Shown here: positions 26,670 to 34,892 of the stretch, one piece after another
How the letters are laid out: each line of letters begins with the position of its first letter
Position numbering within the stretch: position 1 is the stretch's first letter
Origin: Neoroseomonas soli
Lineage (GTDB): Bacteria; Pseudomonadota; Alphaproteobacteria; Acetobacterales; Acetobacteraceae
Reading direction: 5' to 3'
Assembly: GCF_018129065.1 (NCBI RefSeq)
Contig: NZ_JAAEDM010000016.1
Span: 1 to 64,000 of the forward strand
Length of the DNA: 64,000 bases
Made by a program: the position numbers and the translations under genes
The notes under the pieces: generated by a model
Seen by the model: only the letters and a program-made list of their open reading frames with translations
Databases searched by the model: none
Told to the model about the DNA's origin: nothing

Positions 26670-27231
26670 TCCGCGGCACCCTGCCGCCGCGGCCGCGTCT
26701 GCGCGGCAAGGCCCCGCCAACCGGAACGGCCCGCGCCGGCCGTTCCGGCACGGGCTCGCCGATCGGGCCGTCGAAACCGGCGTCAGGTCCTGGAACCACG
26801 GCTGCGCCCGCACGAAGCCCGTTGACGCCTCGGTGCATCGCGCGCGGGCAGAGGGCGGGAGCGGCGCCGGCCGGCCGCTGATCGACAGGCCCAGTCGCAC
26901 GGCTTGGTCGAAGAACGCGATGCCATGAGGCAGCGCCCTTCGCCCTCCCGTCCGTCATGCCGTTGGACAGCGGCACGGCCGAGGCGGTCACGCCGGCACG
27001 ATGATTGCCCCCGGGGATCGAGCGCATGGCGCGATGTCGCCGGGCCGCGTGGCAGCCAGGCCAAGGGCGATGCCGGCGCCGCGAAGGCGCCGACGGTTGA
27101 AGGACGGGCACGCCAGGCGGTGACGCCAGTTGGGAAGCCAGGCGTATGCAGCGCAACATGATTTGCGGGGCGCAGGCGAAGGATCTTCGAACTACGCGGG
27201 AACCGCACATCGGCAGTCCTGCACGCGCATG
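26670..27231. other. Intergenic region with a gene relic
   Basis: About 560 bases without an intact gene between the FecR-like gene and the XRE gene's terminator. It contains, on the minus strand, a frameshifted scrap of a family 5 binding-protein gene (26772-26853). Small inverted repeats such as CCGGAACGGCC/GGCCGTTCCGG are also present near 26720. Nothing else is recognised; several open frames here look random. Confidence 0.6.
26772..26853 (-). pseudogene. Relic of a family 5 ABC substrate-binding protein (C-terminus)
   Basis: Read on the minus strand, one frame gives LCPRAMHRGVNG and, after a one-base shift, the next gives GFVRAQPWFQDLTPVS. Joined, this is the usual C-terminal end of peptide-type binding proteins; compare [13 protein letters not shown] and [11 protein letters not shown] in the intact gene at 17475-19085. 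Upstream sequence is too decayed to extend. It is best explained as the remains of a lost gene. Confidence 0.6.
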
Positions 27232-27262
27232 AAAAAGGCCGCCCAGGCGAACCGGGCGGCCT
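27232..27262 (-). terminator. Rho-independent terminator after XRE gene
   Basis: On the minus strand GAGGCCGCCCGGTTCGCCTGGGCGGCC forms a stem of GGCCGCCC/GGGCGGCC with a GGTTCGCCT-type loop, followed by TTTTTC. It lies 26 bases behind the XRE stop. Confidence 0.8.
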
Positions 27263-27287
27263 CATGGCCTCGGTGCGGGTCGGGCGC

Positions 27288-27737
27288 TCAGTCCTCGCGG
27301 TCGCGCTGCGCTGCCTGGGACTGCGCGGCCAGGGCGCGGGCCATCTGGCTCAGGGCTTCCTGGTGCTTGTCGTTGTCGATCAGGGCGAAGTTGCGCGCGA
27401 GTTCGAGGAACATGCGCTGGCGGGGGGAGACCGGCTGGGCCTCGCCGCCCGGCTGCAGCCCCTCGAAGAAGTAGGACACCGGGACGTCGAGGACCTGCGC
27501 GATCTCGAACAACCGCCCGGCAGAGATCCTGTTCAGCCCGCGCTCGTACTTGTGCGCCTGCTGGTAGGTGACCCCGATCATCTTGGCCAACTGTTGCTGC
27601 GAGAGGCCGAGCATCGTCCGGCGTTCGCGTATCCGTGCGCCGACATGGTGATCGACGACGCTTGCTCGTTGCGTGGAACTCTCGTCCTCCCCCGGGGGGT
27701 CGGCGGCGTGCAGATTGGAGGTGGGAGACAGGCTCAT
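27288..27737 (-). CDS. XRE family transcriptional regulator
   Basis: A 149-residue regulator with one lambda-repressor-like HTH at about 30-85: GARIRERRTMLGLSQQQLAKM, then GVTYQQAHKYERGLNRIS, where the recognition helix lies. A C-terminal helical part follows. The N-terminal ~25 residues are polar and likely disordered. The start at 27737 has AGGTGA at 7 bases; an in-frame ATG at 27806 has none. It resembles small alphaproteobacterial XRE regulators such as PraR/PhrR (stress and quorum-related), by recollection. It lies downstream of phaR on the same strand. Confidence 0.85.
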   Translation of the reverse strand: MSLSPTSNLHAADPPGEDESSTQRASVVDHHVGARIRERRTMLGLSQQQLAKMIGVTYQQAHKYERGLNRISAGRLFEIAQVLDVPVSYFFEGLQPGGEAQPVSPRQRMFLELARNFALIDNDKHQEALSQMARALAAQSQAAQRDRED

Positions 27738-27821
27738 GGCGTTGTCACCTAGACTATCGAATTCGCGTGCGCCAGAAAACAGATCTTCTACTTCTGCGCG
27801 CATCACGAAGCCGAGACGACT

Positions 27822-28445
27822 CTAGGCCTTCGGCCGAGCCGAGCGCAACCTTGCAAGTTCCTCGCGGAGCGAATCGATCTCCGCCCGCAACGCATCGACC
27901 TCCGGCCCGGCTGCCGGGGCGCCCCCGTCCTCCCGCCGGGCGAAGGGCGCGAACAGGCTCATGGCGCGTTCCAGCATGGCCATGTTCTGCTTGCCCATCT
28001 CCTCGAGGTTCGGGAACGAGGGGGGAAAGGGCACGAATCCGCCGATCGCCTGCTCCATCGTGCGGCGCATCTGATCCTGCTGGCGCCCGAAGGACGCCAT
28101 GGCGAATTCGAGGTAGCGCGGCACCAGGCCCTGCAGGTTGTCCCCGTAATAGCCGATCAGCTGGCGCAGGAAGGCGGTGGGCAGCAGGTTCTGCCCGCCC
28201 TTGCTCTCCTCCTCGACGATGATCTGCGTCAGGACGGAGCGGGTGATGTCGTCCCCGGTCTTGGCGTCGTAGACCACGAAATCGCGGCCGTCGCGGATCA
28301 TCTTGGCCAGGTCGTCGAGGGTGACGTAGGTCGAGGCCTCGGTATTGTAGAGACGGCGGTTGGCGTACTTCTTCACGACCACCGGCGGGGCCGGGGCCTC
28401 GTCGCCCTGCACCATCCCCGCGGCCTTGGTTCCAGCCATCGACAT
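27822..28445 (-). CDS. phaR: Polyhydroxyalkanoate synthesis repressor PhaR
   Basis: A 207-residue PhaR. The N-terminal DNA-binding domain contains the hallmark KKYANRRLYNTEASTYVTLD (about 24-43) and FVVYDAKTGDDITRSVL. The PHB-accumulation domain follows (LLPTAFLRQLIGYYGDNLQ), then a C-terminal coiled coil (VDALRAEIDSLREELARLR). PhaR represses phasin and its own gene and is released by binding PHB granules. Start at 28445 (GAGGCGA ahead); an ATG two codons later is a less well-spaced alternative. Divergent from the PhaC-like gene pair. Confidence 0.9.
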   Translation of the reverse strand: MSMAGTKAAGMVQGDEAPAPPVVVKKYANRRLYNTEASTYVTLDDLAKMIRDGRDFVVYDAKTGDDITRSVLTQIIVEEESKGGQNLLPTAFLRQLIGYYGDNLQGLVPRYLEFAMASFGRQQDQMRRTMEQAIGGFVPFPPSFPNLEEMGKQNMAMLERAMSLFAPFARREDGGAPAAGPEVDALRAEIDSLREELARLRSARPKA

Positions 28446-28497
28446 TTCGCCTCGCTTCAACCCTGTATGAGGCATGCTAACACGCCCGATGCCGCAG

Positions 28498-28510
28498 TGC
28501 GAAATACGCA
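28498..28510. promoter_or_regulatory. Possible PhaR site
   Basis: TGCG-AAATA-CGCA, a short dyad in the divergent spacer between phaR and the PHB gene pair. PhaR sites in related bacteria contain paired TGC/GCA half-sites. The match is short, so this is only a candidate. Confidence 0.3.
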
Positions 28511-28570
28511 ATCGGCACCGTTCCGTCCGCGGCCGCCCGGGGCTATGGTCCGGCGCGGCGAGGAGCCCCG

Positions 28571-28966
28571 ATGGAACGGCCTGAGGATCTCGACAGCCTC
28601 GCGGAGGACTGGATCACGCTGTGGCAGAGCGAGATCGCCGGCCTGGCGGCCGATCCCGAACTGGCAGAGCAGTGGGCTGCCTGGGCCGCGCTGGGCGCCG
28701 CCTGGATGCGCGCGGCCACGGCCATGGCGCCGCGCCATGGGGCCTATCCGCATGACCGGCCCGCTCCGCCGCCGGGGCCCCCGCCCGCTGCCCCTGCATC
28801 TGGGGCTGGCGGGCATGCGGGCGCTGGCCGCGACGACCAGCCTGCCCGGGCCGCCATGGCCGAGCGCCTGGCTGAACTCGAGCGCCGCCTGGCCGATCTC
28901 GAGGGCGGGCCAGGCGGAAAGGGACAGGATCCTCGCGGCCCTGGCCGCCGCGGGCCACGCGCCTGA
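28571..28966 (+). CDS. Small protein upstream of and overlapping the PhaC-like gene
   Basis: A 131-residue protein I do not recognise. Residues 1-50 are an acidic, Trp-rich amphipathic region (WITLWQSEIAGLA, WAAWAALGAAWM). The middle is Pro/Ala-rich, and residues 92-112 form a coiled-coil-like helix [24 protein letters not shown] precedes the ATG at good spacing. The last 215 bases overlap the PhaC-like reading frame in another phase, and both frames look protein-like there. A role as a PHA synthase partner or granule protein is suggested only by position. Confidence 0.55.
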   Translation: MERPEDLDSLAEDWITLWQSEIAGLAADPELAEQWAAWAALGAAWMRAATAMAPRHGAYPHDRPAPPPGPPPAAPASGAGGHAGAGRDDQPARAAMAERLAELERRLADLEGGPGGKGQDPRGPGRRGPRA

Positions 28967-29984
28967 AGCCTTCGGCACCGCCGTCCTGACCCGGCTGGCG
29001 CGGGCCGACCGCGCGATGATCGCCGGGCTCGCCGCCTATCGCCGCCACCCCTGGCAGCGCGAGGCCGCCGACCCGCCGGCGATCTGGGCGGAGGGCGGCT
29101 CCCGCATGCTCGATTTCGGCGGGGACGGCCCCGCGGTTCTGTTCGTCCCGTCATTGGTGAACCGCGCCTATGTGCTGGACCTGACGCCGCCGCGTTCGCT
29201 GATGCGCTGGCTGCCCGGCCAGGGCTTCCGCACCCTGCTGCTCGACTGGGGCTGGCCCGGCGAGGCGGAGCGCAACTTCACCCTGACCGACTACATCGCC
29301 GGACGGCTCGAACGCGCACTCGCCGCCGCGCCCGGTCCGGTGGTGCTGGCGGGCTACTGCATGGGCGGGCTGCTCGCGCTGGCCGGGGCGCTGCGCCGGC
29401 CCGACCGCGTGCGCGCGCTGGCGCTGCTCGCCACGCCCTGGGATTTCCACGCCGGGCCGGACGGGCCGCGCCGCGCCCGCACCGCCGCCGCCCTGCTGCC
29501 GGGGCTCGAGACCATGATGGAGCCGACCGGCGCGTTGCCGGTGGACGCGATCCAGTCGCTCTTCGCGTTGCTCGATCCCTTTGGCATCGCGCAGAAGTTC
29601 CGCGCCTTCGCCAGGCTCGACCCCGGTTCCGAGCGTGCAGCGCTGTTCGTCGCGCTGGAGGACTGGCTGAACGACGGCATCCCCCTGCCCGCCCCGGTCG
29701 CCCGCCAATGCCTCGCCGGCTGGTACGGCCGGAACGAGCCGGGGCGGCTCGCCTGGCGCGTCGCCGGCCAGGTGGTGGACCCGGCCGCCTGGGACGGTCC
29801 GGCCTTCGCCGGCATTCCGGAACGCGACCGCATCGTGCCCCCGGCCTCCGCGCGGGCGGCCGCGGCGCGGCTGCGGCACGGCACGACGCACATCGCCGCC
29901 GGCGGGCATATCGGCATGGTCGCCGGCGCCGGGGCGGAAGCGGCGCTCTGGCAGCCCTTCACCGCATGGCTCCGGCGCTTGTAG
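28752..29984 (+). CDS. PhaC-like alpha/beta hydrolase (PHA synthase-related)
   Basis: A 410-residue alpha/beta hydrolase. The lipase box reads GYCMGG with Cys in place of Ser, as in PHA synthases; the other triad members fit Asp in PERDRIVPP and His in GGHIGMVAG. It is shorter than class I PhaC (about 590) and close to class III PhaC length. Start taken at 28752, which gives the typical [16 protein letters not shown] opening but lies inside the upstream small gene and has only a weak ribosome site. phaA follows 58 bases on and phaR is divergent, so it belongs to the PHB locus, as a synthase or a depolymerase-like enzyme. Confidence 0.75.
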   Translation: MTGPLRRRGPRPLPLHLGLAGMRALAATTSLPGPPWPSAWLNSSAAWPISRAGQAERDRILAALAAAGHAPEAFGTAVLTRLARADRAMIAGLAAYRRHPWQREAADPPAIWAEGGSRMLDFGGDGPAVLFVPSLVNRAYVLDLTPPRSLMRWLPGQGFRTLLLDWGWPGEAERNFTLTDYIAGRLERALAAAPGPVVLAGYCMGGLLALAGALRRPDRVRALALLATPWDFHAGPDGPRRARTAAALLPGLETMMEPTGALPVDAIQSLFALLDPFGIAQKFRAFARLDPGSERAALFVALEDWLNDGIPLPAPVARQCLAGWYGRNEPGRLAWRVAGQVVDPAAWDGPAFAGIPERDRIVPPASARAAAARLRHGTTHIAAGGHIGMVAGAGAEAALWQPFTAWLRRL

Positions 29985-30042
29985 CCACCCCCCGCCCAGG
30001 CGCATGCTGCGCCGCAATGGCCCTAAGGGAGAACAACCAGTC

Positions 30043-31215
30043 ATGACCGAGATCGTCATCGCCTCCGCCGCCCGCACGCCGGTCGGCTCCTTCAACGGGG
30101 CCTTCGCCTCCCTGCCCGCGCACGCGCTCGGCACCATCGCCATCAAGGCCGCCATGGAGCGCGCCAGGATCGAGGGTGGCGACGTGGACGAGGTGATCCT
30201 CGGCCAGATCCTCGCCGCCGGCGCGGGCCAGAACCCGGCCCGCCAGGCCAGCGTCAACGCCGGCATCCCGGTCGAGCACACCGCCTTCGGGATCAACCAG
30301 CTCTGCGGCTCGGGCCTGCGCGCGGTCGCGCTCGCCGCCCAGCAGATCGCTTCGGGCGACGCCCGCATCGTCGTCGCCGGCGGCCAGGAGAGCATGACCC
30401 AGGCGCCGCACGCCCAGCAGCTGCGCGCCGGGCAGAAGATGGGCGACCTCGCGCTGGTCGACACCATGCTGCGCGACGGCCTGATGGACGCCTTCCACGG
30501 CTACCACATGGGCAACACCGCCGAGAACGTCGCCCAGAAGTTCCAGATCACCCGCGCCGAGCAGGACGAATTCGCCTTCAACAGCCAGCGCAAGGCTGGC
30601 GAGGCGATGAAGGCCGGCCGCTTCGCGGACGAGATCACCCCCGTCACGGTGAAGGGCCGCAAGGGCGACGTCGTCGTCTCCAGCGACGAATACCCGAAGC
30701 CCGAGACGACGATGGAAATCCTCGCGAAGCTGCGCGCGGCCTTCGCCAAGGACGGCACGGTCACCGCCGGCAACGCCTCCGGCATCAATGACGGCGCCGC
30801 GGTGGCGGTGGTGATGACGGCCGCGGAAGCGGCCAAGCGCGGCATCACGCCGCTGGCGCGAATCGTCTCCTGGGCGACCGCGGGCGTCGATCCGTCGATC
30901 ATGGGCACGGGTCCGATCCCGGCCTCCCGCAAGGCGCTCGCCAAGGCGGGCTGGAAGATCGACGACCTCGACCTGATCGAGGCGAACGAGGCCTTCGCGG
31001 CGCAGGCGCTCGCCGTGAACAAGGACCTCGGCTGGGATACGTCGAAGGTCAACGTGAACGGCGGCGCGATCGCGCTCGGGCACCCGATCGGGGCCTCCGG
31101 CGCCCGCGTGCTGACGACCCTGCTGTTCGAGATGCAGAAGCGGAACGCCAAGAAGGGCCTGGCGACGCTGTGCATCGGCGGCGGCATGGGTGTCGCCATG
31201 TGCCTCGAGCGGTAG
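30043..31215 (+). CDS. phaA: Acetyl-CoA C-acetyltransferase (beta-ketothiolase)
   Basis: A 390-residue biosynthetic-type thiolase with all catalytic residues: nucleophile Cys88 in [10 protein letters not shown], His in [12 protein letters not shown], and the second Cys in [10 protein letters not shown]. It condenses two acetyl-CoA to acetoacetyl-CoA, the first step of PHB synthesis. Start at ATG 30043, with GGGAGAAC ahead. It follows the PhaC-like gene; no acetoacetyl-CoA reductase (phaB) is in the window. A double-hairpin repeat lies behind the stop. Confidence 0.9.
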   Translation: MTEIVIASAARTPVGSFNGAFASLPAHALGTIAIKAAMERARIEGGDVDEVILGQILAAGAGQNPARQASVNAGIPVEHTAFGINQLCGSGLRAVALAAQQIASGDARIVVAGGQESMTQAPHAQQLRAGQKMGDLALVDTMLRDGLMDAFHGYHMGNTAENVAQKFQITRAEQDEFAFNSQRKAGEAMKAGRFADEITPVTVKGRKGDVVVSSDEYPKPETTMEILAKLRAAFAKDGTVTAGNASGINDGAAVAVVMTAAEAAKRGITPLARIVSWATAGVDPSIMGTGPIPASRKALAKAGWKIDDLDLIEANEAFAAQALAVNKDLGWDTSKVNVNGGAIALGHPIGASGARVLTTLLFEMQKRNAKKGLATLCIGGGMGVAMCLER

Positions 31216-31221
31216 TCGCGA

Positions 31222-31282
31222 CACGCGAGGGGGCGCCGCCCCCTCGCACTCCCCCGCCAAAGGCCGAAAGGCCTTTGGAAAC
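31222..31282 (+). repeat. Double-hairpin repeat family B, copy 2
   Basis: CGAGGGGGCGCCGCCCCCTCG, a short spacer containing CCCCCGCC, then CCAAAGGCCGAAAGGCCTTTGG. Same order as copies 9570-9622 and 33710-33765. It starts 7 bases behind the phaA stop and keeps the gene's orientation. Confidence 0.75.
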
Positions 31283-31339
31283 CGGAACCTGGCGGGGCCG
31301 GGAGAAGAAGCCCGTGGGGCGTTGCGGGCCAGGGCTGCC

Positions 31340-32077
31340 CTACGTGACCGACAGCGAGGCCCGGACCCGGGCATCGTAGTCGTCGGCGAGATCCCGCAGC
31401 GCGGCGGCGCAATCGCCGGCGAAAGACGGGCCGTGCATCAGCGCCAGCGTCCGCGGCGAGATCTCCGCCAGCCGGCGGATCGTCCGCCCCATGCCGGGGT
31501 TCAGGCTCGAGAACCTGAAATAGTCCTCGGTGGCGATGGCCGGGCCGACGATGTCCGAGCCGGTCAGCGCGGGACCATCCCCCACCTGGGTGAAGAGATC
31601 TCCGCACAGCAGCGTGCCCGACGCCTCCTCATAGAGCACGCCGGCATCCCAACCGTGCGGGATGTGCGGCGTGTCGACGTAGCGGACCCGCCTGCCCTTG
31701 CCGAGGTCGATCACCTCGCCGTCCTGCAGCACGCGCGGCAGGCGGTCGGCCATGTCGTTCAGCGACACCATGCAGCCGGTCTGGCCGTGCGCCACCTCGG
31801 CCCGCGGCGCCACGGCGAGCCATTCGTTCATCGCCCCGCACTCGTCCGCCTCATAATGGCCGAAGCTGATCCAGCGCAGCTTCTCCGGCGGGATCAGGTG
31901 GCCGAGCGCCTCCCGCAGCACCGGGAACATGCCCCGCAGCCCGGCGTGGAAGAGCAGCGGTTCATCCCCGAGCACGACGAAGTGGTTGAAGGTGAAGCCG
32001 GCCGGCGGGGCGATCGCGTCCACACGGACCGAAAGCCTGAAGATGCCGTCGGCGATCTCGCCGATGCGCGCGTTCAT
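31340..32077 (-). CDS. MBL-fold diiron oxygen-binding-type protein
   Basis: A 245-residue metallo-beta-lactamase-fold protein of the type found in flavodiiron proteins and the oxygen-binding diiron protein ODP. Ligand motifs: GHYEADECG (the H-x-E-x-D set), PHIPHGWD, LCGDLF and LMHGPS. The usual last His of HxExDH is Glu, as in other members I recall. There is no flavodoxin domain, so it cannot be a full O2/NO reductase; a sensor or hydrolase role is possible. Divergent from a TetR gene with 130 bases between, which suggests it is that regulator's target. Confidence 0.75.
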   Translation of the reverse strand: MNARIGEIADGIFRLSVRVDAIAPPAGFTFNHFVVLGDEPLLFHAGLRGMFPVLREALGHLIPPEKLRWISFGHYEADECGAMNEWLAVAPRAEVAHGQTGCMVSLNDMADRLPRVLQDGEVIDLGKGRRVRYVDTPHIPHGWDAGVLYEEASGTLLCGDLFTQVGDGPALTGSDIVGPAIATEDYFRFSSLNPGMGRTIRRLAEISPRTLALMHGPSFAGDCAAALRDLADDYDARVRASLSVT

Positions 32078-32207
32078 GGTGCTGTCTCCCTTGGGGGCGG
32101 GCCGGGCCGATGATGGGCCTTCTGTTTATTTTCGAAGTACGCTATCGTGCATTCATTCCGATCTCGCTGTCAATAATGATCGCACAACACCGTGCAATGG
32201 AAACCGC

Positions 32208-32780
32208 ATGGCACGCCCCTACACCCTCAAGCGCCGGGCCGAGCGGCAGGCCGAAACCCGCCAGCGCATCGTCGAGGCGGCGGTCGAGCTCCATGGCAGC
32301 ATCGGGCCGGCGCAGACGACGATCACCATGGTGGCCGAGCGGGCGCAGGTTCAGCGTCACACCCTCTATGCCCACTTCCCCGATGAGCGGAGCCTTCACC
32401 GTGCCTGCTCCGGCCTCGCGCTCGAGCGCGACCCGCTGCCCGACCCGCAGGCCTGGCATGCTGGGGCGAAGCCCGAGGCACGGCTGCGGGCAGGGCTCGC
32501 GGCGATATACGGATGGTACGGGCGCAATGCGAAACTCGCGGGCTGCGTCCTGCGCGATGCGGAACACCATGCGCTGACCCGGGAAACCGTCGGCCTGCGG
32601 CTCGCGCCCTGGATGCAGGCCGTCCACGAGATCCTGTCGGAAGGCCTGACGCAGCAGCAGCGCGCGATGCTGCACCTGGCGCTTGGCTACTTCACCTGGC
32701 GCGGCCTCGTGCGCGAAGCGGGGCTCGCGGAGGCCGAGGCGGTGACGGCGATGGTGACGGCCATCCTCGGCCAGCCGTGA
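32208..32780 (+). CDS. TetR family transcriptional regulator
   Basis: A 190-residue TetR-type regulator. HTH at about 15-60: RQAETRQRIVEAAVELHG, then ITMVAERAQVQRHTLYAHFP. The C-terminal ligand domain is variable. ATG 32208 gives the standard basic lead-in; upstream frame extension is not family-like. The AT-richer spacer to the divergent diiron MBL gene (32078-32207) is the likely control region. It contains partly symmetric elements around CGTGCATTCATT and AATGATCGCAC. Confidence 0.85.
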   Translation: MARPYTLKRRAERQAETRQRIVEAAVELHGSIGPAQTTITMVAERAQVQRHTLYAHFPDERSLHRACSGLALERDPLPDPQAWHAGAKPEARLRAGLAAIYGWYGRNAKLAGCVLRDAEHHALTRETVGLRLAPWMQAVHEILSEGLTQQQRAMLHLALGYFTWRGLVREAGLAEAEAVTAMVTAILGQP

Positions 32781-32789
32781 TCGACGGCA

Positions 32790-33692
32790 TCAGGCCTCGA
32801 GCAGCACCACCCATTCCCGGCGGCCCGCACCTGGTCCGTCCGCCGACGGACGCAGGATCCGCGCAGCACCGAAGCCGGCGGCGCGGCCGTGCCGTTCCCA
32901 GTCGGCATCGCCCCAGGTGCGCAGGAAGTAGGCGGGGCTCTGGAACGGTTCCTCGCCCGGGAAGATCACCCAGGACAGGCAGACCAGGCCGCCGAGCGCG
33001 GCGACGAAGACCTGGCGCACCAGGAACAGCACCCCGTCGCCGAGCGGGACCTTCATGTGCTGGACCCAGCGCCCCTCGAGCGCCGCATGCGCGTCGAGAT
33101 CGCCATGGACCAGGGCGAGGCCGCCCGGGCGCAGGACACGGCGGAATTCCTTCAGCGCCTCGATCTCATCGGCCTCGTCGAGGAAATAGCCGAAGGAGTT
33201 CCACATGTTCAGGACGAGGTCGAAGGCGCCGTCCGCCACGGGCAGGTGCCGCATCTCGGCCGCGGCGCAGGTGGTGGTTCCGCTCGCGCGCGCGATGCGC
33301 AGACTTTCCTCCTGCAGGTCCATGGCGACGACGTCGTAGCGGCGGCGCAGGAGTTCGCTCGCATGCCGGCCGGTGCCGCAGGGAATGTCGAGGATGCGCG
33401 GCCGCCGCGGTCCGAAATGCTCGCCGGCGATGCGGCAGATCATGTCGGCTTCGCGCCGCGTCAGCTCATCCTCGGTGATCGCGGGATTGGCCGGGTCGCG
33501 CGGGAAGCGCGCTGCGATCTCGCGGTAGGCCTCCCCGAAATAGGCCTGTTCCCCGGCCTTCCACCAGGTGTCCGATGGCCTGGCGACGGTCGCGAATTCC
33601 TCCGCCGGGCAGGTCCAGAGGTGCCTGGCGTCCTCTGTCCCGACGCGCGCGAAGCGCCGCGCCACCGTCGCTTTCAGCGCATCCATACCCAT
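32790..33692 (-). CDS. Class I SAM-dependent methyltransferase
   Basis: A 300-residue methyltransferase with motif I ILDIPCGTGRHASELLRR (about 100-117), the acidic end of strand 2 in VVAMDLQEESL, and post-motif LNMWNSFGYF. It also has an N-terminal helical region and a C-terminal beta-rich part (SWVIFPGEEPFQSPAYFLRTW). The substrate cannot be told. It converges with the TetR gene (9 bases apart). Repeat family B copy 3 lies between it and the acetamidase gene upstream. Confidence 0.8.
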   Translation of the reverse strand: MGMDALKATVARRFARVGTEDARHLWTCPAEEFATVARPSDTWWKAGEQAYFGEAYREIAARFPRDPANPAITEDELTRREADMICRIAGEHFGPRRPRILDIPCGTGRHASELLRRRYDVVAMDLQEESLRIARASGTTTCAAAEMRHLPVADGAFDLVLNMWNSFGYFLDEADEIEALKEFRRVLRPGGLALVHGDLDAHAALEGRWVQHMKVPLGDGVLFLVRQVFVAALGGLVCLSWVIFPGEEPFQSPAYFLRTWGDADWERHGRAAGFGAARILRPSADGPGAGRREWVVLLEA

Positions 33693-33709
33693 GCGGCGCC
33701 AATATCCTG

Positions 33710-33765
33710 GTTTCCAAAGGCCTTTCGGCCTTTGGCGGGGTGGTCCGGAGGGGCGGCGCCCCTCC
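33710..33765 (-). repeat. Double-hairpin repeat family B, copy 3 (inverted)
   Basis: On the minus strand: CCGGAGGGGCGCCGCCCCTCCGG, ACCACCCCG, then CCAAAGGCCGAAAGGCCTTTGG. It follows the stop of the acetamidase/formamidase gene (33775) in that gene's orientation, as the other two copies follow theirs. Confidence 0.75.
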
Positions 33766-33774
33766 GGTGCCCTG

Positions 33775-34746
33775 TCAGAACAGCAGCCCCTTCTTCAGCA
33801 TCCCGTGCACCCCCTTCTCCCCGTTCACCGTCTGGGTGACGCGGAAATCCACCGCGAGCGAACAGAACTGGTAGGCATCCGCGTCCGACAGGTTCGTCCG
33901 CGAGCAGATGAAGGCGATCATCTCCCGCAGCGCCTGCTTCATGGCGAGGTCGAGATCCTCGTTCATGCCCATGGTGATGTAGTGGGTCTTCGTCTCGGCG
34001 CGCGGGAACTTCAGCACCGGATCCTTCGCCCCGCCGCCCTTGACCAGCGAGAGGCGGAAATGCCCCGTCAGGCAGATTTCCAGCGCGTTGATGCAGACCT
34101 CGCCGTCGCCCTGCACGCCGTGGCCGTCGCCGGCGGAGAACAGCGCGCCCTCGTTGAACACCGGCAGGAACAGCGTCGTCCCCTCGGTCAGTTCCTTGTT
34201 GTCGAGGTTGCCGCCGATCGCGCGCGGCTCCTTGGTGTTGACCGTCCCCCAGTCGCGCGGCGGGGCCACGCCCATCACGCCGAAGAAGGGTGCGAGCGGC
34301 AGGTCCATCCCGCCCTCCTTGGGCCCGAAGGGCAGGCGGCAGGTCATCGCGGCCTTGTCCACCGGGATGTGCAGCGTGCGGCGATAGGGGAAGTCCTCCG
34401 GCAGCGTGCCGAAGAGCGGGCGGAAGCCGCAGAAGCCCCAGTCGGCGCCGAGTTCGATCTTCTCGATGTCGATGCGCAGCGCGTCGCCCGGCTCGGCGCC
34501 GCGGACCTCGACCGGCCCGGTGATGACGTGGGCGCCGAGGCGCGGCAGCTTCTGGTGGATCTCCCGCAGCACAGGGTGCACCGCCATCATCTTTTCCTGC
34601 GGCGGCATCTGCTCCGGCCCGCCGGAGACGCATTCGAGGACCACGACCTCTCCCGGGTCGATGCTGGCGACCGGCGGGAAGGAGGCGTCGAAGGCGCCCC
34701 AGCGGCAGTTCGTCAGGGATGCGGCAACGCGGGTGGGTTCGCTCAT
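33775..34746 (-). CDS. Acetamidase/formamidase family protein
   Basis: A 323-residue member of the FmdA/AmdA family, which hydrolyses short amides such as formamide or acetamide to ammonia and the acid. Recognised by GPVEVRGAEPGDALRIDI, the GDGHGVQGDGEVCINALE block and ETKTHYITMGMNEDLDLAM. Start at 34746; the frame continues upstream for 78 codons, but that stretch is repeat C sequence and not family-like. No other nitrogen-assimilation gene is adjacent. Confidence 0.85.
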   Translation of the reverse strand: MSEPTRVAASLTNCRWGAFDASFPPVASIDPGEVVVLECVSGGPEQMPPQEKMMAVHPVLREIHQKLPRLGAHVITGPVEVRGAEPGDALRIDIEKIELGADWGFCGFRPLFGTLPEDFPYRRTLHIPVDKAAMTCRLPFGPKEGGMDLPLAPFFGVMGVAPPRDWGTVNTKEPRAIGGNLDNKELTEGTTLFLPVFNEGALFSAGDGHGVQGDGEVCINALEICLTGHFRLSLVKGGGAKDPVLKFPRAETKTHYITMGMNEDLDLAMKQALREMIAFICSRTNLSDADAYQFCSLAVDFRVTQTVNGEKGVHGMLKKGLLF

Positions 34747-34765
34747 GCGCGGGTCCTTGCGGGTT

Positions 34766-34892
34766 CTACGCCCGGCAGCATTGCCGGGCGTATCCGCACG
34801 CGGGGCTGGCGGGGCGGCCGCGCGCGGAACAATGGGGATACCGGCGGCCGCGGCCGCTGACCACGGGTCAACGCTCGCCGCCGCCCGTATCA
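34766..34892 (-). repeat. Stop-codon-anchored repeat family C, copy 2 (inverted)
   Basis: On the minus strand it begins TGATACGGGCGGCGGCGA, where TGA is the corA stop codon, and ends with a 9-bp stem CGCCCGGCA/TGCCGGGCG. Close match to 13584-13710 over the whole ~127 bp. It fills most of the space between corA and the acetamidase gene. Confidence 0.8.
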
